A stretch of DNA of 64,000 bases from Yoonia sp. R2331 (GCF_041103235.1 NZ_JBGCUN010000002.1:310001-374000), one strand, 5' to 3'; counted from the first letter of the stretch, positions 8,817 through 17,800 are shown. Notes: generated from the sequence alone by a model not told the origin. Translations and numbers: made by a program.

Positions 8817-9566
8817 TCAGTGGGCATAGGTCGAACCCTCTTCGTCAAGGATCGCCTTAAGCTCGCTCAGGTGGCGGGTGTCCTGGTCAGGGTAGTCTTC
8901 CAGCTCGCGCGCGGTCTTTTCCGCGATGTCGTCGGGGATCAGCCGCAAGGGCTGGCCGGTTTGCAGGGCGCGGATATAGGTCTCTGCCGCGCGTTCAAAA
9001 TAATAGAGCCGGTTGAAGGTCTCTGCCACGGTGGCCCCGATGATCAGGATGCCGTGGTTGCCCATGACCATGACCTTTTTCTTCGGGTCGGTGAACAAGG
9101 CCGCGCAGCGCGCGCCTTCGTCTTCAAATGCAAGCCCACCGTAGTCGCCATCAACGACAACACGGTTGAAGAAGGTACAGCAGTTCTGGTCGATGGGTGG
9201 CAGGGTACTGTCGGCCAGACTGGCCAGCACCGTGGCGTGGATCGAATGGACATGCATCGCGCAGCGGGCGTGCGGCACAAGCCGGTGAATGCCGCCGTGC
9301 AGGCCCCAGGCCGTGGGGTCAGGTGCGTTCGGGCCGGACAAGGTATCGGGGTCGTTGGCGTCCACCTCGATCATGTCGCTGGCCTTGATCCGGGCAAAAT
9401 GCATCTGATTGGGGTTCATCAGGAACCGGGAGCCGTCATCGTTGATCGCAAGGGAAAAGTGGTTCGCGACACCTTCGTGCATGTTCAGCCGCGCCGTCCA
9501 GCGAAAGGCCGCGGCCAGATCGACCCTTTCGGCCCAGTGGGTCATATTGTGCTGTGGTGCGTTCAT
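8817..9566 (-). CDS. class II aldolase/adducin family protein
   Basis: A 249-residue protein with the zinc-site signature AMHVHSIHAT, the second His in MGNHGILIIG, and the N-terminal block EGVANHFSLAIND typical of class II aldolases such as fuculose-phosphate or ribulose-phosphate aldolases. It divides divergently from the dehydratase gene at 9719 across a 152-base promoter region, which suggests a shared regulator and a role in sugar-acid degradation. Start MNAPQHNMTHW at 9566 is chosen because the longer frame has no family-like N-terminus. The 8667-8816 gap downstream holds nothing that I recognise. Confidence 0.85.
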   Translation of the reverse strand: MNAPQHNMTHWAERVDLAAAFRWTARLNMHEGVANHFSLAINDDGSRFLMNPNQMHFARIKASDMIEVDANDPDTLSGPNAPDPTAWGLHGGIHRLVPHARCAMHVHSIHATVLASLADSTLPPIDQNCCTFFNRVVVDGDYGGLAFEDEGARCAALFTDPKKKVMVMGNHGILIIGATVAETFNRLYYFERAAETYIRALQTGQPLRLIPDDIAEKTARELEDYPDQDTRHLSELKAILDEEGSTYAH

Positions 9567-9718
9567 GGCGGTCCCTTTTTGCGCAACACGCTGCCAGCGA
9601 AACGGGTCTGAGGCAAGAATTATGAAGACGCGCCGGGATTTGTCGGGCTGGGCATTGTTCCCGGCGGGCCGATCTGGAATGATCCGCGCCGAAACAAACC
9701 CCAAAGAAAGATGTCGTC

Positions 9719-11473
9719 ATGGCTTTCAAACCCGCCAAATGGCCCCGCAAGCTTCGCTCTCAGGAATGGTTTGGCGGCACGTCGAAAGATGCGATTTATC
9801 ACCGGTCGTGGATGAAAAATCAGGGTCTGCCTGCGGATTTGCTCGACGGCCGCCCGGTGATCGGAATTTGCAACACATGGTCAGAGCTGACCCCGTGCAA
9901 CGCGCATCTGCGCGATCTGGCAGAGCGGGTGAAATTCGGCGTCTACGAGGCGGGCGGTTTCCCGGTGGAATTCCCGGTGTTTTCGCCGTCTGAATCGACA
10001 CTGCGGCCGACAGCGATGATGTACCGCAACCTTTGTGCGATGGACGTGGAAGAGGCGATCCGAGGCAAGGCGATGGACGGTGTTGTTTTGCTGGCTGGCT
10101 GTGACAAGACCACGCCGGCGCTGCTGATGGGCGCGGCCTCGGTCGATTTGCCGGCAATTGTGGTGTCGGGCGGGCCGATGCTGAACGGTCATTTCCGGGG
10201 CGAACGGGTCGGGTCCGGCACGCATCTGTGGAAGTTTTCCGAAGCCGTGCGCGCGGGTGAGATGACGGCAGAAGAATTTGTGGAGGCCGAAGCCTCCATG
10301 TCGCGCAGTCCGGGGTCGTGCAACACGATGGGCACCGCCAGCACGATGGCCAGCATGGCAGAGGCACTGGGCATGGCCTTGTCTGGCAATGCCGCGATCC
10401 CCGCCGTGGACAGCCGCCGCCGGGTGGCCGCACATATGACGGGCCGCCGGATTGTGGACATGGTCAAGGATGACCTGAAGCCATCGGACATCATGACCAA
10501 AGAGGCGTTCGAAAACGCGATCCGCACCAATGGCGCGATTGGCGGGTCGACCAATGCGGTTGTGCATTTGCTGGCCGTGGCAGGCCGGGTCGGCGTTGAT
10601 CTGACGCTGGATGACTGGGATCGTTGCGGGCGCGATGTGCCGACGATTGTGAACCTGATGCCTTCGGGCAAGTATCTGATGGAAGAGTTCTTTTATGCCG
10701 GTGGCCTGCCGGTGGTGATCAAGCATCTGGGCGACAGTGGGCTGTTGCACAAGGATGCGCTGACCGTGTCTGGCGGGTCGATCTGGGACGAGGTGAAGGA
10801 CGTCAAAAACTGGAATGACGATGTGATCCTGCCAGTGGAAAAAGCGCTGGCGCGATCGGGCGGTATTGCGGTGTTGCGCGGGAACCTCGCGCCCAAGGGC
10901 GCGGTGCTGAAACCTTCCGCCGCCACCGAAAGCCTGATGGTCCACAAGGGCCGGGCTGTCGTGTTCGAGGACATCGACGATTACAAAGCGCGGATTGATG
11001 ACGAGGATCTGGATATTGATGAAACCTGCGTGATGGTCCTGAAAAACTGCGGGCCGCGCGGCTATCCGGGCATGGCAGAGGTGGGTAACATGGGTCTGCC
11101 GCCGAAAATTCTGCGCAAGGGCATCACCGATATGGTGCGGATTTCGGATGCGCGCATGTCCGGCACAGCCTTTGGCACCGTGGTTCTGCATACCTCGCCC
11201 GAGGCGGCGGTGGGCGGGCCGCTGGCGGTGGTGCAATCGGGCGATATGATCGAATTGGACGTGCCGAACCGCAAGTTGCATCTGGATATTCCGGATGCCG
11301 AACTGGCCGCGCGGATGGAGGCCTGGCAGGTCGAGAACTCGGGTGCGAACCCGCGCCCAGATGGCGGCTATGCGCAGCTTTATCATGATAGGGTTCTGGG
11401 GGCTGATACCGGGGCCGATTTTGATTTCCTTGTGGGTTGCCGCGGCAATGCCGTGGGGAAAGAGGCGCATTGA
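9719..11473 (+). CDS. IlvD/Edd family sugar-acid dehydratase (L-arabinonate dehydratase-like)
   Basis: A 584-residue dehydratase of the IlvD/Edd family, which removes water from a 2,3-dihydroxy acid to give a 2-keto-3-deoxy acid. The three cysteines expected to hold a [2Fe-2S] cluster are C60 (TWSELTPCN), C128 (LAGCDKTTP) and C201 (SPGSCNTMGT). K130 follows at the position of the carbamylated lysine of the family. This spacing and the RSQEWFGG start match pentonate dehydratases such as L-arabinonate dehydratase more than branched-chain IlvD, as do the neighbouring sugar genes. The stop overlaps the start of the Gfo/Idh gene (TGATG), so the two are coupled. The exact sugar acid is inferred. 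Confidence 0.88.
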   Translation: MAFKPAKWPRKLRSQEWFGGTSKDAIYHRSWMKNQGLPADLLDGRPVIGICNTWSELTPCNAHLRDLAERVKFGVYEAGGFPVEFPVFSPSESTLRPTAMMYRNLCAMDVEEAIRGKAMDGVVLLAGCDKTTPALLMGAASVDLPAIVVSGGPMLNGHFRGERVGSGTHLWKFSEAVRAGEMTAEEFVEAEASMSRSPGSCNTMGTASTMASMAEALGMALSGNAAIPAVDSRRRVAAHMTGRRIVDMVKDDLKPSDIMTKEAFENAIRTNGAIGGSTNAVVHLLAVAGRVGVDLTLDDWDRCGRDVPTIVNLMPSGKYLMEEFFYAGGLPVVIKHLGDSGLLHKDALTVSGGSIWDEVKDVKNWNDDVILPVEKALARSGGIAVLRGNLAPKGAVLKPSAATESLMVHKGRAVVFEDIDDYKARIDDEDLDIDETCVMVLKNCGPRGYPGMAEVGNMGLPPKILRKGITDMVRISDARMSGTAFGTVVLHTSPEAAVGGPLAVVQSGDMIELDVPNRKLHLDIPDAELAARMEAWQVENSGANPRPDGGYAQLYHDRVLGADTGADFDFLVGCRGNAVGKEAH

Positions 11474-12378
11474 TGATGGAGATCTGTCTGGTCGGGATCG
11501 GCAAGATCGCGCAGGACCAACATGTGCCTGCGCTGAACGCCAGCGCGGATTGGACATTGGCCGCCACGGTCAGCCGGTCAGGGTCTGTTGAGGGCGTGTC
11601 TGCGTTCACTGATTTCGACGCCTTCTTGGCGAACAGTGATGTCCCTGCAATCTCGCTTTGTTTGCCGCCTGTGCCGCGGTTTGATTATGCCGCCAAGGCG
11701 ATTGCGGCAGGGCGGCATGTGATGCTGGAAAAGCCCCCCGGTGCGACGCTGGCCGAAGTGCACGCGCTACAGCAGATGGCGGATGACGCGGGCGTGGTCC
11801 TGTTTGCCACATGGCACAGCAGGATGGCGGCGGGTGTCGCGGGGGCCAAGGCTTGGTTAGCGGACAAACAGATCAAGCGGCTGCACATCACCTGGCGCGA
11901 GGACGTGCGCAAATGGCATCCGGGGCAAGAGTGGGTGTTCGACCCCGGCGGCATGGGGGTCTTTGACCCGAGCATCAACGCGCTGTCGATCCTGACCGAA
12001 ATTTTGCCAGCACCAGTGTTTCTGCGCGAAGCGACGCTGGAGTTCCCTGAAAACCGGGATACGCCGATTGCGGCAGAGCTGAGCTTTACCGGCGGAGTGA
12101 CGGCGGATTTCGATTGGCGGCAAGAGGGGCCGCAAACTTGGGGCATGGTGGCCGAGACCGACGCCGGTGTGCTGGAACTGGCCGATGGCGGTGCGACGCT
12201 TTTGATTGAAGGCGTGGCGCAGGATGTTGGGCCGAACCGCGAATATCCGGCGCTTTATGACCGGATGGCGGATTTGGTCAGGCGCGGTGTGTCGGATGTT
12301 GATCTGGCCCCGATGGTGCATGTGGCGGATGCCCTGACGCTGGGCCGTCGCGTGACCGTCGCGCCCTTTGCATTCTAA
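11473..12378 (+). CDS. Gfo/Idh/MocA family sugar dehydrogenase (galactose 1-dehydrogenase-like)
   Basis: A 301-residue NAD(P)-dependent oxidoreductase with the N-terminal Rossmann motif CLVGIGKIAQDQHVPAL and the family signature HVMLEKPPGATL. The catalytic-domain segment WHSRMAAGV and WREDVRKWHPGQEWVFDPGG resemble D-galactose 1-dehydrogenases of the Gfo/Idh group. Paired with the pentonate-type dehydratase just upstream, it probably oxidises an aldose (arabinose, galactose or fucose) to its lactone. Translation starts at ATG 11473 inside the dehydratase stop; a second in-frame ATG follows at once. Confidence 0.85.
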   Translation: MMEICLVGIGKIAQDQHVPALNASADWTLAATVSRSGSVEGVSAFTDFDAFLANSDVPAISLCLPPVPRFDYAAKAIAAGRHVMLEKPPGATLAEVHALQQMADDAGVVLFATWHSRMAAGVAGAKAWLADKQIKRLHITWREDVRKWHPGQEWVFDPGGMGVFDPSINALSILTEILPAPVFLREATLEFPENRDTPIAAELSFTGGVTADFDWRQEGPQTWGMVAETDAGVLELADGGATLLIEGVAQDVGPNREYPALYDRMADLVRRGVSDVDLAPMVHVADALTLGRRVTVAPFAF

Positions 12379-12436
12379 GCATTGAGCGCGCGAAGCGCGC
12401 ACGTGATGTTTTGCGCCGCCATTCGGCGTCGCGATA

Positions 12437-12492
12437 CGAGGGGGCTTTGCCCCCTCGCGCTCCCCCAGCATATTTAAGTTCAAAAGAAAGAG
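12437..12492 (+). repeat. hairpin plus dispersed CATATTT-N3-TTCAAAAGAAAG repeat
   Basis: A perfect 8-bp stem (CGAGGGGG / CCCCCTCG, loop CTTTG) is followed by the repeat core GCATATTTAAGTTCAAAAGA (12468-12487) and AAGAG. The hairpin could end transcription of the sugar operon. The core is the same as at 21372 and 24291. Confidence 0.7.
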
Positions 12493-12522
12493 ACGGTTGG
12501 GCGGTTTATGCGCTGCCTAAAA

Positions 12523-12538
12523 TTTACCATTTGATAAA
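12523..12538. promoter_or_regulatory. candidate degenerate RutR operator before preT
   Basis: TTTACCATTTGATAAA matches 11 of the 14 defined positions of the RutR consensus TTGACCA-NN-TGGTCAA. It lies about 50 bases before the preT start, where a repressor of pyrimidine catabolism would be expected. The 16504 site in the same cluster is perfect. The match here is weaker and could be chance in an AT-rich promoter. Confidence 0.4.
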
Positions 12539-12586
12539 AAATGAAGTTGTGGCAGGCTGTGGTCAGGATTTTCTGACGGAGTGACC

Positions 12587-13924
12587 ATGGCAGATGTGAT
12601 GACCCCCGGACTGGCCATTGGCCGATTGGATGCTGACGCGCTGGCGCAGAATTTTGACGATCTACACCCCGCGCTGACCCCGCACGAGGCGGTTGTGGCG
12701 GCGGATCGCTGCTATTTCTGTCATGATGCGCCTTGTGTGACGGCCTGTCCCACGGACATCGATATCCCACTGTTCATCCGGCAGATTAGCACCGGCACGC
12801 CAGAGGCTGCGGCGCGGACGATTTTTGACCAGAACATTCTGGGCGGGATGTGCGCGCGCGTCTGTCCGACCGAGGATTTGTGCGAGGGCGCTTGTGTGCG
12901 TGAAATGGCCGAAGGGAAGCCGGTTGAGATTGGTCGCTTGCAGCGCCATGCGACCGATACGCTGATGGCGCAGCAGGGGCATCCTTTTGTGCGTGCGCCA
13001 AGCACCGGCAAGCGGGTCGCAGTGATTGGCGCGGGGCCAGCGGGGCTGGCGTGCGCGCATCGGTTGGCGATATTGGGGCATGATGTTGTGCTGCTTGAGG
13101 CCAAGGGCAAAGCGGGCGGGCTGAATGAGTTTGGCATCGCCGCTTATAAGGCCACCGACGATATTGCCGCGCGCGAGGTGGAATGGCTGCTGGGTGTCGG
13201 CGGGATTGAGCTGCACACCGGGCAGATTTTGGGCGAGAGTTTTCAGCTTGAAGAGGTGGCCGGGTCGTTTGACGCGGTGTTCCTGGGTGTTGGGCTTGGC
13301 GGCGTTAATGCGCTGGGCGTGGCCGGTGAGGATCTGGATGATGTGGTCGACGCGGTGCGGTTCATCGCGCATCTGCGGCAGTCCAAGGACATGAGCGAGC
13401 TGCCGATTGGCCGCAATGTGGTGGTGATTGGCGGCGGCATGACGGCGATTGATGCCGCCGTGCAATCCAAACTGCTGGGCGCGCAAAATGTGACGGTTGC
13501 CTATCGTCGTGGGCGCGACCAGATGGGGGCGAGCGCCTATGAACAGGATTTGGCCGCATCCAAGGGTGTGAACCTGATGTTCAAAGTGCAGCCGAAAGAG
13601 GCGCTTGCCGATGAAGATGAATACCTTGCCGCGGTGGAGCTGGAATATACCGCAGATACAGGTGATGGCCTGAAAGGCACAGGTGAGACGGTGCGCCTGC
13701 CCGCCGATCAACTGTTCAGCGCGATTGGGCAGACGCTGACGTTGGATGCCGGACTTGAACTGGACGGGCGCAAGATTGCTGTGGGGCCGACGGGCCGCAC
13801 CAGCCGCGAAGGTGTCTGGGCCGGTGGTGATTGCACACCGGGCGATGATTTGACCGTGGTGGCCGTGGCCGAGGGGCGCGATGCGGCGATGGATATTCAT
13901 GCAACCTTGATGGGAGCGAACTGA
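12587..13924 (+). CDS. preT: NAD-dependent dihydropyrimidine dehydrogenase subunit PreT
   Basis: The FAD/iron-sulfur subunit of bacterial dihydropyrimidine dehydrogenase, which reduces uracil and thymine to the 5,6-dihydro forms. The N-terminal domain (about residues 40-105) has the cysteine-rich CYFCHDAPCVTACPTDIDIP and CARVCPTEDLCEGACV segments. The FAD site is VAVIGAGPAGLACAHRLA and the NAD site VVVIGGGMTAIDAAV; a C-terminal GGDCTPGDDLTVVAVAEG closes the FAD domain. ATG 12587 has a GGAG motif just upstream and is preferred to GTG 12581. preA follows after one base. The product feeds dihydropyrimidinase at 18609. Confidence 0.93.
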   Translation: MADVMTPGLAIGRLDADALAQNFDDLHPALTPHEAVVAADRCYFCHDAPCVTACPTDIDIPLFIRQISTGTPEAAARTIFDQNILGGMCARVCPTEDLCEGACVREMAEGKPVEIGRLQRHATDTLMAQQGHPFVRAPSTGKRVAVIGAGPAGLACAHRLAILGHDVVLLEAKGKAGGLNEFGIAAYKATDDIAAREVEWLLGVGGIELHTGQILGESFQLEEVAGSFDAVFLGVGLGGVNALGVAGEDLDDVVDAVRFIAHLRQSKDMSELPIGRNVVVIGGGMTAIDAAVQSKLLGAQNVTVAYRRGRDQMGASAYEQDLAASKGVNLMFKVQPKEALADEDEYLAAVELEYTADTGDGLKGTGETVRLPADQLFSAIGQTLTLDAGLELDGRKIAVGPTGRTSREGVWAGGDCTPGDDLTVVAVAEGRDAAMDIHATLMGAN

Positions 13925-13925
13925 A

Positions 13926-15230
13926 ATGGCTGATCTGACAACAGACTTTCTGGGCATCAAAAGCCCCAATCCATTCTGGCTGGCCTCTGCCCCGCCCACG
14001 GACAAGGAATACAACGTGCGCCGCGCCTTTGAGGCGGGCTGGGGCGGTGTTGTGTGGAAAACGCTGGGCGCCGAAGGGCCACCGGTCGTGAACGTCAATG
14101 GTCCACGCTATGGCGCGATTTATGGTGCGGACCGGCGGCTTTTGGGGCTTAACAATATCGAGCTGATCACCGATCGGCCGTTGGAAACCAACCTTGAGGA
14201 AATGGCGCGGGTCAAGGCGGATTACCCGGACCGTGCGCTGATCGCATCCATCATGGTGCCCTGTGAAGAGCAGGCCTGGAAAGACATCCTCCCGCGGGTG
14301 GCCGAAACAAATGCCGACGGGATCGAGCTGAATTTCGGCTGCCCGCATGGGATGTCTGAACGAGGCATGGGGGCTGCCGTTGGGCAGGTGCCGGAATACA
14401 TCGAAATGGTGACCCGCTGGTGCAAGCAGTATTACGACCGCCCGGTGATCGTGAAGCTGACGCCGAACATTACGGACGTGCGCAAACCCGCGTTGGCGGC
14501 CAAGAACGGTGGCGCGGATGCGGTGAGCCTGATCAACACGATCAATTCGATCACCAGCGTCAATCTGGACACGATGTCGCCCGAACCCTCAATCGACGGC
14601 AAGGGCAGCCATGGCGGCTATTGCGGCCCGGCGGTCAAGCCCATCGCCATGTCGATGGTGAGTGAGATTGCGCGGCATGAACCCACGCATGGCTTGCCGA
14701 TTTCTGGCATCGGCGGGATCACCACATGGCGCGACGCGGCAGAGTTCATGGCGCTGGGCTGTGGCAACGTGCAGGTCTGCACTGCGGTGATGACCTATGG
14801 CTTCAAGATCGTGCAGGAAATGATCTCAGGCCTGTCGCAGTGGATGGATGAAAAAGGCCACCGGAGCACCGCGGACTTCATCGGCATGGCGGTCCCGAAT
14901 GTGACCGATTGGCAGTATCTGAACCTCAACTACGTGGCCAAGGCCAAGATCGATCAGGATAGCTGTATCTCTTGCGGGCGCTGCTATGCGGCTTGCGAAG
15001 ACACCAGCCACCAGGCGATTGCCATGTCAGAAGATCGGACGTTTACGGTCATCGACGAGGAATGCGTGGCCTGCAACCTGTGTGTGGACGTCTGCCCGGT
15101 GCAGGACTGCATCAGCATGGTCCCGATGGAACCCGGACAGGTCGATCCACGCACCGGCAAAGTGGTCGAAAAGGAGTACGCCAACTGGACCACGCACCCC
15201 AATAATCCCGGCGCTGTCGCGGCTGAGTGA
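13926..15230 (+). CDS. preA: NAD-dependent dihydropyrimidine dehydrogenase subunit PreA
   Basis: The FMN-containing catalytic subunit, 434 aa, partner of PreT. The N-terminal TIM barrel resembles dihydroorotate dehydrogenase (NPFWLASAPPTDKEYNVRRA; IELNFGCPHGMSERGMG; PISGIGGITTWRDAAEF). The C-terminal ferredoxin-like domain has two 4Fe-4S motifs, CISCGRCYAAC and CVACNLCVDVCPV. It carries uracil and thymine reduction at the FMN, with electrons from NAD(P)H passed through PreT. One base separates it from preT. A stem-loop about 90 bases after the stop (15319-15350) may end the transcript. Confidence 0.94.
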   Translation: MADLTTDFLGIKSPNPFWLASAPPTDKEYNVRRAFEAGWGGVVWKTLGAEGPPVVNVNGPRYGAIYGADRRLLGLNNIELITDRPLETNLEEMARVKADYPDRALIASIMVPCEEQAWKDILPRVAETNADGIELNFGCPHGMSERGMGAAVGQVPEYIEMVTRWCKQYYDRPVIVKLTPNITDVRKPALAAKNGGADAVSLINTINSITSVNLDTMSPEPSIDGKGSHGGYCGPAVKPIAMSMVSEIARHEPTHGLPISGIGGITTWRDAAEFMALGCGNVQVCTAVMTYGFKIVQEMISGLSQWMDEKGHRSTADFIGMAVPNVTDWQYLNLNYVAKAKIDQDSCISCGRCYAACEDTSHQAIAMSEDRTFTVIDEECVACNLCVDVCPVQDCISMVPMEPGQVDPRTGKVVEKEYANWTTHPNNPGAVAAE

Positions 15231-15318
15231 CCCAGGGTAAGGAATACCTTACTTTCACCAGACGGGGAATATACGGCACAACCTCCCCATACTAAGGGTG
15301 ACGGATTGTGAGTGATCT

Positions 15319-15350
15319 GAGCGGCGTGTTGTGTGGAGCAACCGCCGCTC
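15319..15350 (+). terminator. stem-loop after preA
   Basis: GAGCGGC (15319-15325) pairs with GCCGCTC (15344-15350), with an inner GTTG/CAAC extension. It is followed by AATTCGTTTG rather than a clean T tract, so this is a possible rather than a strong terminator. Confidence 0.4.
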
Positions 15351-15772
15351 AATTCGTTTGGGGTGTGTGGTTTTGGATGGGCGTGAGGTCTTTGACGACA
15401 TCACGACTTTCTGGATGTGACACCGGAGGCTGCACTTTGGTTGCTTTGTTTGATGCGAGGCGCGTGGCAGTTTCGTCTGCCTTGCGGCCCTCAAGTCATT
15501 TTGCTTTGAAGGTCAGCTAAGAGCCCAAAATGACATTCATTCAGCGCGCTGGCAGGCCCGGAACAAGGGCTTTAGCCCGCCGGGCCCATCGCCGACCCGC
15601 CCCGACGGGTCGGCGATTTGCCATCCGCGCGCACCGCTGATGCGGAAGATGACCCTACAACCATAAAGCGCAGAAGCATCTCCGTTGGATCGCCCACCCG
15701 CGTGTCGGCGATGGGTCCGGCTATGCGCGAAAGTCGGCTTCGTCCGCAAAGCAGCCACCGCAATCCAAAGCA
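15351..15772. other. non-coding gap between preA and rutR, with a 12-bp inverted repeat
   Basis: No convincing gene is seen; the short open frames have atypical composition and no start signal. A perfect 12-bp inverted repeat (ATCGCCGACCCG at 15588-15599, complement at 15606-15617, six-base loop) lies about 155 bases beyond the rutR stop on the minus strand. It may be a terminator or a REP-like element. Confidence 0.5.
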
Positions 15773-16381
15773 CTAGACAGGGCGCAGGCGCGCGCGCAGC
15801 AGGGTATCCAGATGGGCCCCTGCGTCTTCGAACCAGTCTTTGCGCCCAAGCACCGCGTTCACCTGCACCTCAAAATCGGCGTAGTGCTGGGTCAGTGACC
15901 AGATGGAAAAGATCAGGTGGTGCGGGTCAACCTCGGCGATCTTGCCCTCCGCTGCCCAAGCGCGGATCACCACCGCTTTTTCGTCGACCAGCTCTTTCAA
16001 ATCACCTGACAAATGCCCCGCGATATGCGGTGCGCCTTGCAGAATTTCGGTGGCAAACAGGCGGCTTTCGCGGGGGTAGTCGCGGCTCATCTCCAGCTTG
16101 CGCATGGCATAGGCCATGATCTCTTTCACCGGGTCGCCTTGCGGGTTCATCGCGATCAGCGGATCAAGCCAGGTTTCCAGCAGGCGTTCCAGCAAGGCCG
16201 TATAGATCGCGTCCTTGGACGGGAAATAATACAGCAGGTTGGGCTTTGACAGGCCCGCCGCTTCGGCAATCTGGTCAAGCGTGGTGCCGCGGAAACCGTA
16301 TTGCGAAAAGGCATCCAGACCTGCGGCCAGAATGGCGGCGCGGTTCTTGGCCTGAATGCGGGTCTGCGGCTTTTTGCTCAT
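15773..16381 (-). CDS. rutR: TetR-family pyrimidine regulator RutR
   Basis: A 202-residue TetR-family repressor very like E. coli RutR, which senses uracil/thymine and controls pyrimidine degradation. The helix-turn-helix is GTTLDQIAEAAGLSKPNLLY, followed by YFPSKDAIYTALLERLLETW. The ligand domain carries RutR-typical stretches (EMSRDYPRESRLFATEILQG; DPHHLIFSIWSLTQHYADFE). It is divergent from the ureidopropionase-type gene, and a perfect RutR palindrome lies between them at 16504-16521. It probably represses this pyrimidine cluster and perhaps itself. Confidence 0.93.
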   Translation of the reverse strand: MSKKPQTRIQAKNRAAILAAGLDAFSQYGFRGTTLDQIAEAAGLSKPNLLYYFPSKDAIYTALLERLLETWLDPLIAMNPQGDPVKEIMAYAMRKLEMSRDYPRESRLFATEILQGAPHIAGHLSGDLKELVDEKAVVIRAWAAEGKIAEVDPHHLIFSIWSLTQHYADFEVQVNAVLGRKDWFEDAGAHLDTLLRARLRPV

Positions 16382-16503
16382 AAGGTCGGTGCCCGATATT
16401 TAGGCGCCCGGAACAACGGGCGGGGTTGTGCGCCTCAAAAGGCGGCGGATGCCACTTCTTTGCGCGAGAAACTTGACTGGTTCCATCCCTCTGTTAGCGT
16501 TCG

Positions 16504-16521
16504 TTTGACCAGTTGGTCAAA
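16504..16521. promoter_or_regulatory. perfect RutR operator
   Basis: TTTGACCA-GT-TGGTCAAA is a perfect 18-base palindrome that contains the known RutR site TTGACCA-NN-TGGTCAA without mismatch. It lies between rutR (start 16381) and the amidohydrolase gene (start 16550), 28 bases before the latter, where a bound repressor would block its promoter or leader. Confidence 0.9.
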
Positions 16522-16549
16522 TCATGAATGCACGGCGGGGGATGATGAC

Positions 16550-17800
16550 ATGGCGGCACCGGGTGAAAATCTGCGGATCAACGGCGACCGTTTGTGGGAC
16601 AGTCTGATGGAGATGGCCAAGATCGGCCCCGGCATTGCAGGCGGCAACAACCGCCAGACCCTGACGGATGAAGACAGCGAAGGCCGCCACCTGTTTGCCG
16701 ATTGGTGCAAGGCCGCGGGCATGACCATGGGCGTCGATGAGATCGGCAATATGTTCGCCCGCCGCGAAGGCACCGACCCCGACGCGCTGCCCGTCTATGT
16801 CGGCAGCCATCTGGATACGCAGCCCACGGGCGGCAAGTATGACGGTGTGCTGGGTGTGCTCGGCGGGTTGGAAATCATCCGCACGATGAATGACCTCGAC
16901 ATCAAGACAAAGCATCCCATCGTCGTCACCAACTGGACGAATGAGGAAGGCACGCGCTATGCCCCCGCGATGCTGGCCTCCGGTGTTTTTGCCGGCAAAC
17001 ACGCGCTCGATTGGGCCTATGATCGGGTTGATGCCGACGGCAAACGGTTCGGGGATGAACTGGAACGCATCGGCTGGAAGGGGCCCGAGAAGGTTGGTGA
17101 TCGCAAGATGCACGCCTTCTTTGAATTGCACATCGAACAGGGGCCTATTCTGGAGGCAGAGGGTAAGGACATCGGCGTTGTGACCCATGGACAGGGTCTG
17201 CGCTGGATCGAATGCACCGTGACCGGCAAGGAAAGCCACACCGGGTCGACGCCCATGCATATGCGTAAGAATGCAGGGCGCGGTTTAGCGCTGATCACCG
17301 AACTGGTGCATGAAATTGCCATGAAGAACCAGCCGAATGCGGTCGGTGCCATCGGCCACATCGACGTCTATCCCAACAGCCGCAACATCATCCCCGGCAA
17401 GGTGGTCTTTACCGTCGATATGCGCACGCATCTGCTGGATAAGCTGAACGCGATGGTCGACGAGCTGATGACCCGCGCACCCGCGCTGTGCGAAGACATC
17501 GGGGTCAGTTTCGACGCCCATATCGTAGGCCAATTCGACCCACCCGCCTTTGACGAAGGCTGTGTCGGCGCTGTGCGCGAGGCCGCAGAGCGTCTGGGCT
17601 ATTCCCACATGGACATTGTGTCAGGCGCCGGCCACGACGCCTGCTGGATCAACGACCTCTATCCCACCGCCATGGTCATGTGCCCCTGTGTCGATGGGCT
17701 GTCACACAATGAAGCCGAGGAGATCTCCAAAGAATGGGCCATGGCCGGTGCTGACGTGCTGATGCACGCAGTGATCGAGACGGCGGAGGTGGTGGGGTGA
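16550..17800 (+). CDS. hyuC: Zn-dependent N-carbamoyl-beta-alanine amidohydrolase (M20 family)
   Basis: A 416-residue M20/HyuC-type amidohydrolase. It probably performs the third step of reductive pyrimidine degradation, cleaving N-carbamoyl-beta-alanine to beta-alanine, CO2 and ammonia. Metal-site motifs are GSHLDTQPTGGKYDG, TNWTNEEGTRYAPA and HIEQGPILEAEGKDIGVV, with the dimerisation-domain GKESHTGSTPMHMRKNAGR and C-terminal SGAGHDACW and GLSHNEAEE. Start MAAPGENLRINGD at 16550 falls just after the RutR operator; the longer frame runs back into rutR. The stop overlaps the GTG start of the next gene (GTGA). Confidence 0.92.
   Translation: MAAPGENLRINGDRLWDSLMEMAKIGPGIAGGNNRQTLTDEDSEGRHLFADWCKAAGMTMGVDEIGNMFARREGTDPDALPVYVGSHLDTQPTGGKYDGVLGVLGGLEIIRTMNDLDIKTKHPIVVTNWTNEEGTRYAPAMLASGVFAGKHALDWAYDRVDADGKRFGDELERIGWKGPEKVGDRKMHAFFELHIEQGPILEAEGKDIGVVTHGQGLRWIECTVTGKESHTGSTPMHMRKNAGRGLALITELVHEIAMKNQPNAVGAIGHIDVYPNSRNIIPGKVVFTVDMRTHLLDKLNAMVDELMTRAPALCEDIGVSFDAHIVGQFDPPAFDEGCVGAVREAAERLGYSHMDIVSGAGHDACWINDLYPTAMVMCPCVDGLSHNEAEEISKEWAMAGADVLMHAVIETAEVVG

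Noticed and set aside
15308-15520. 70-residue frame in the preA-rutR gap
   Set aside because: Runs through the 15319-15350 hairpin, with no ribosome site and no family-like features.
15588-15617. 12-bp inverted repeat as a RutR or other operator
   Set aside because: It has no similarity to the RutR site and lies beyond the rutR stop, not in a promoter; a hairpin role is more likely.
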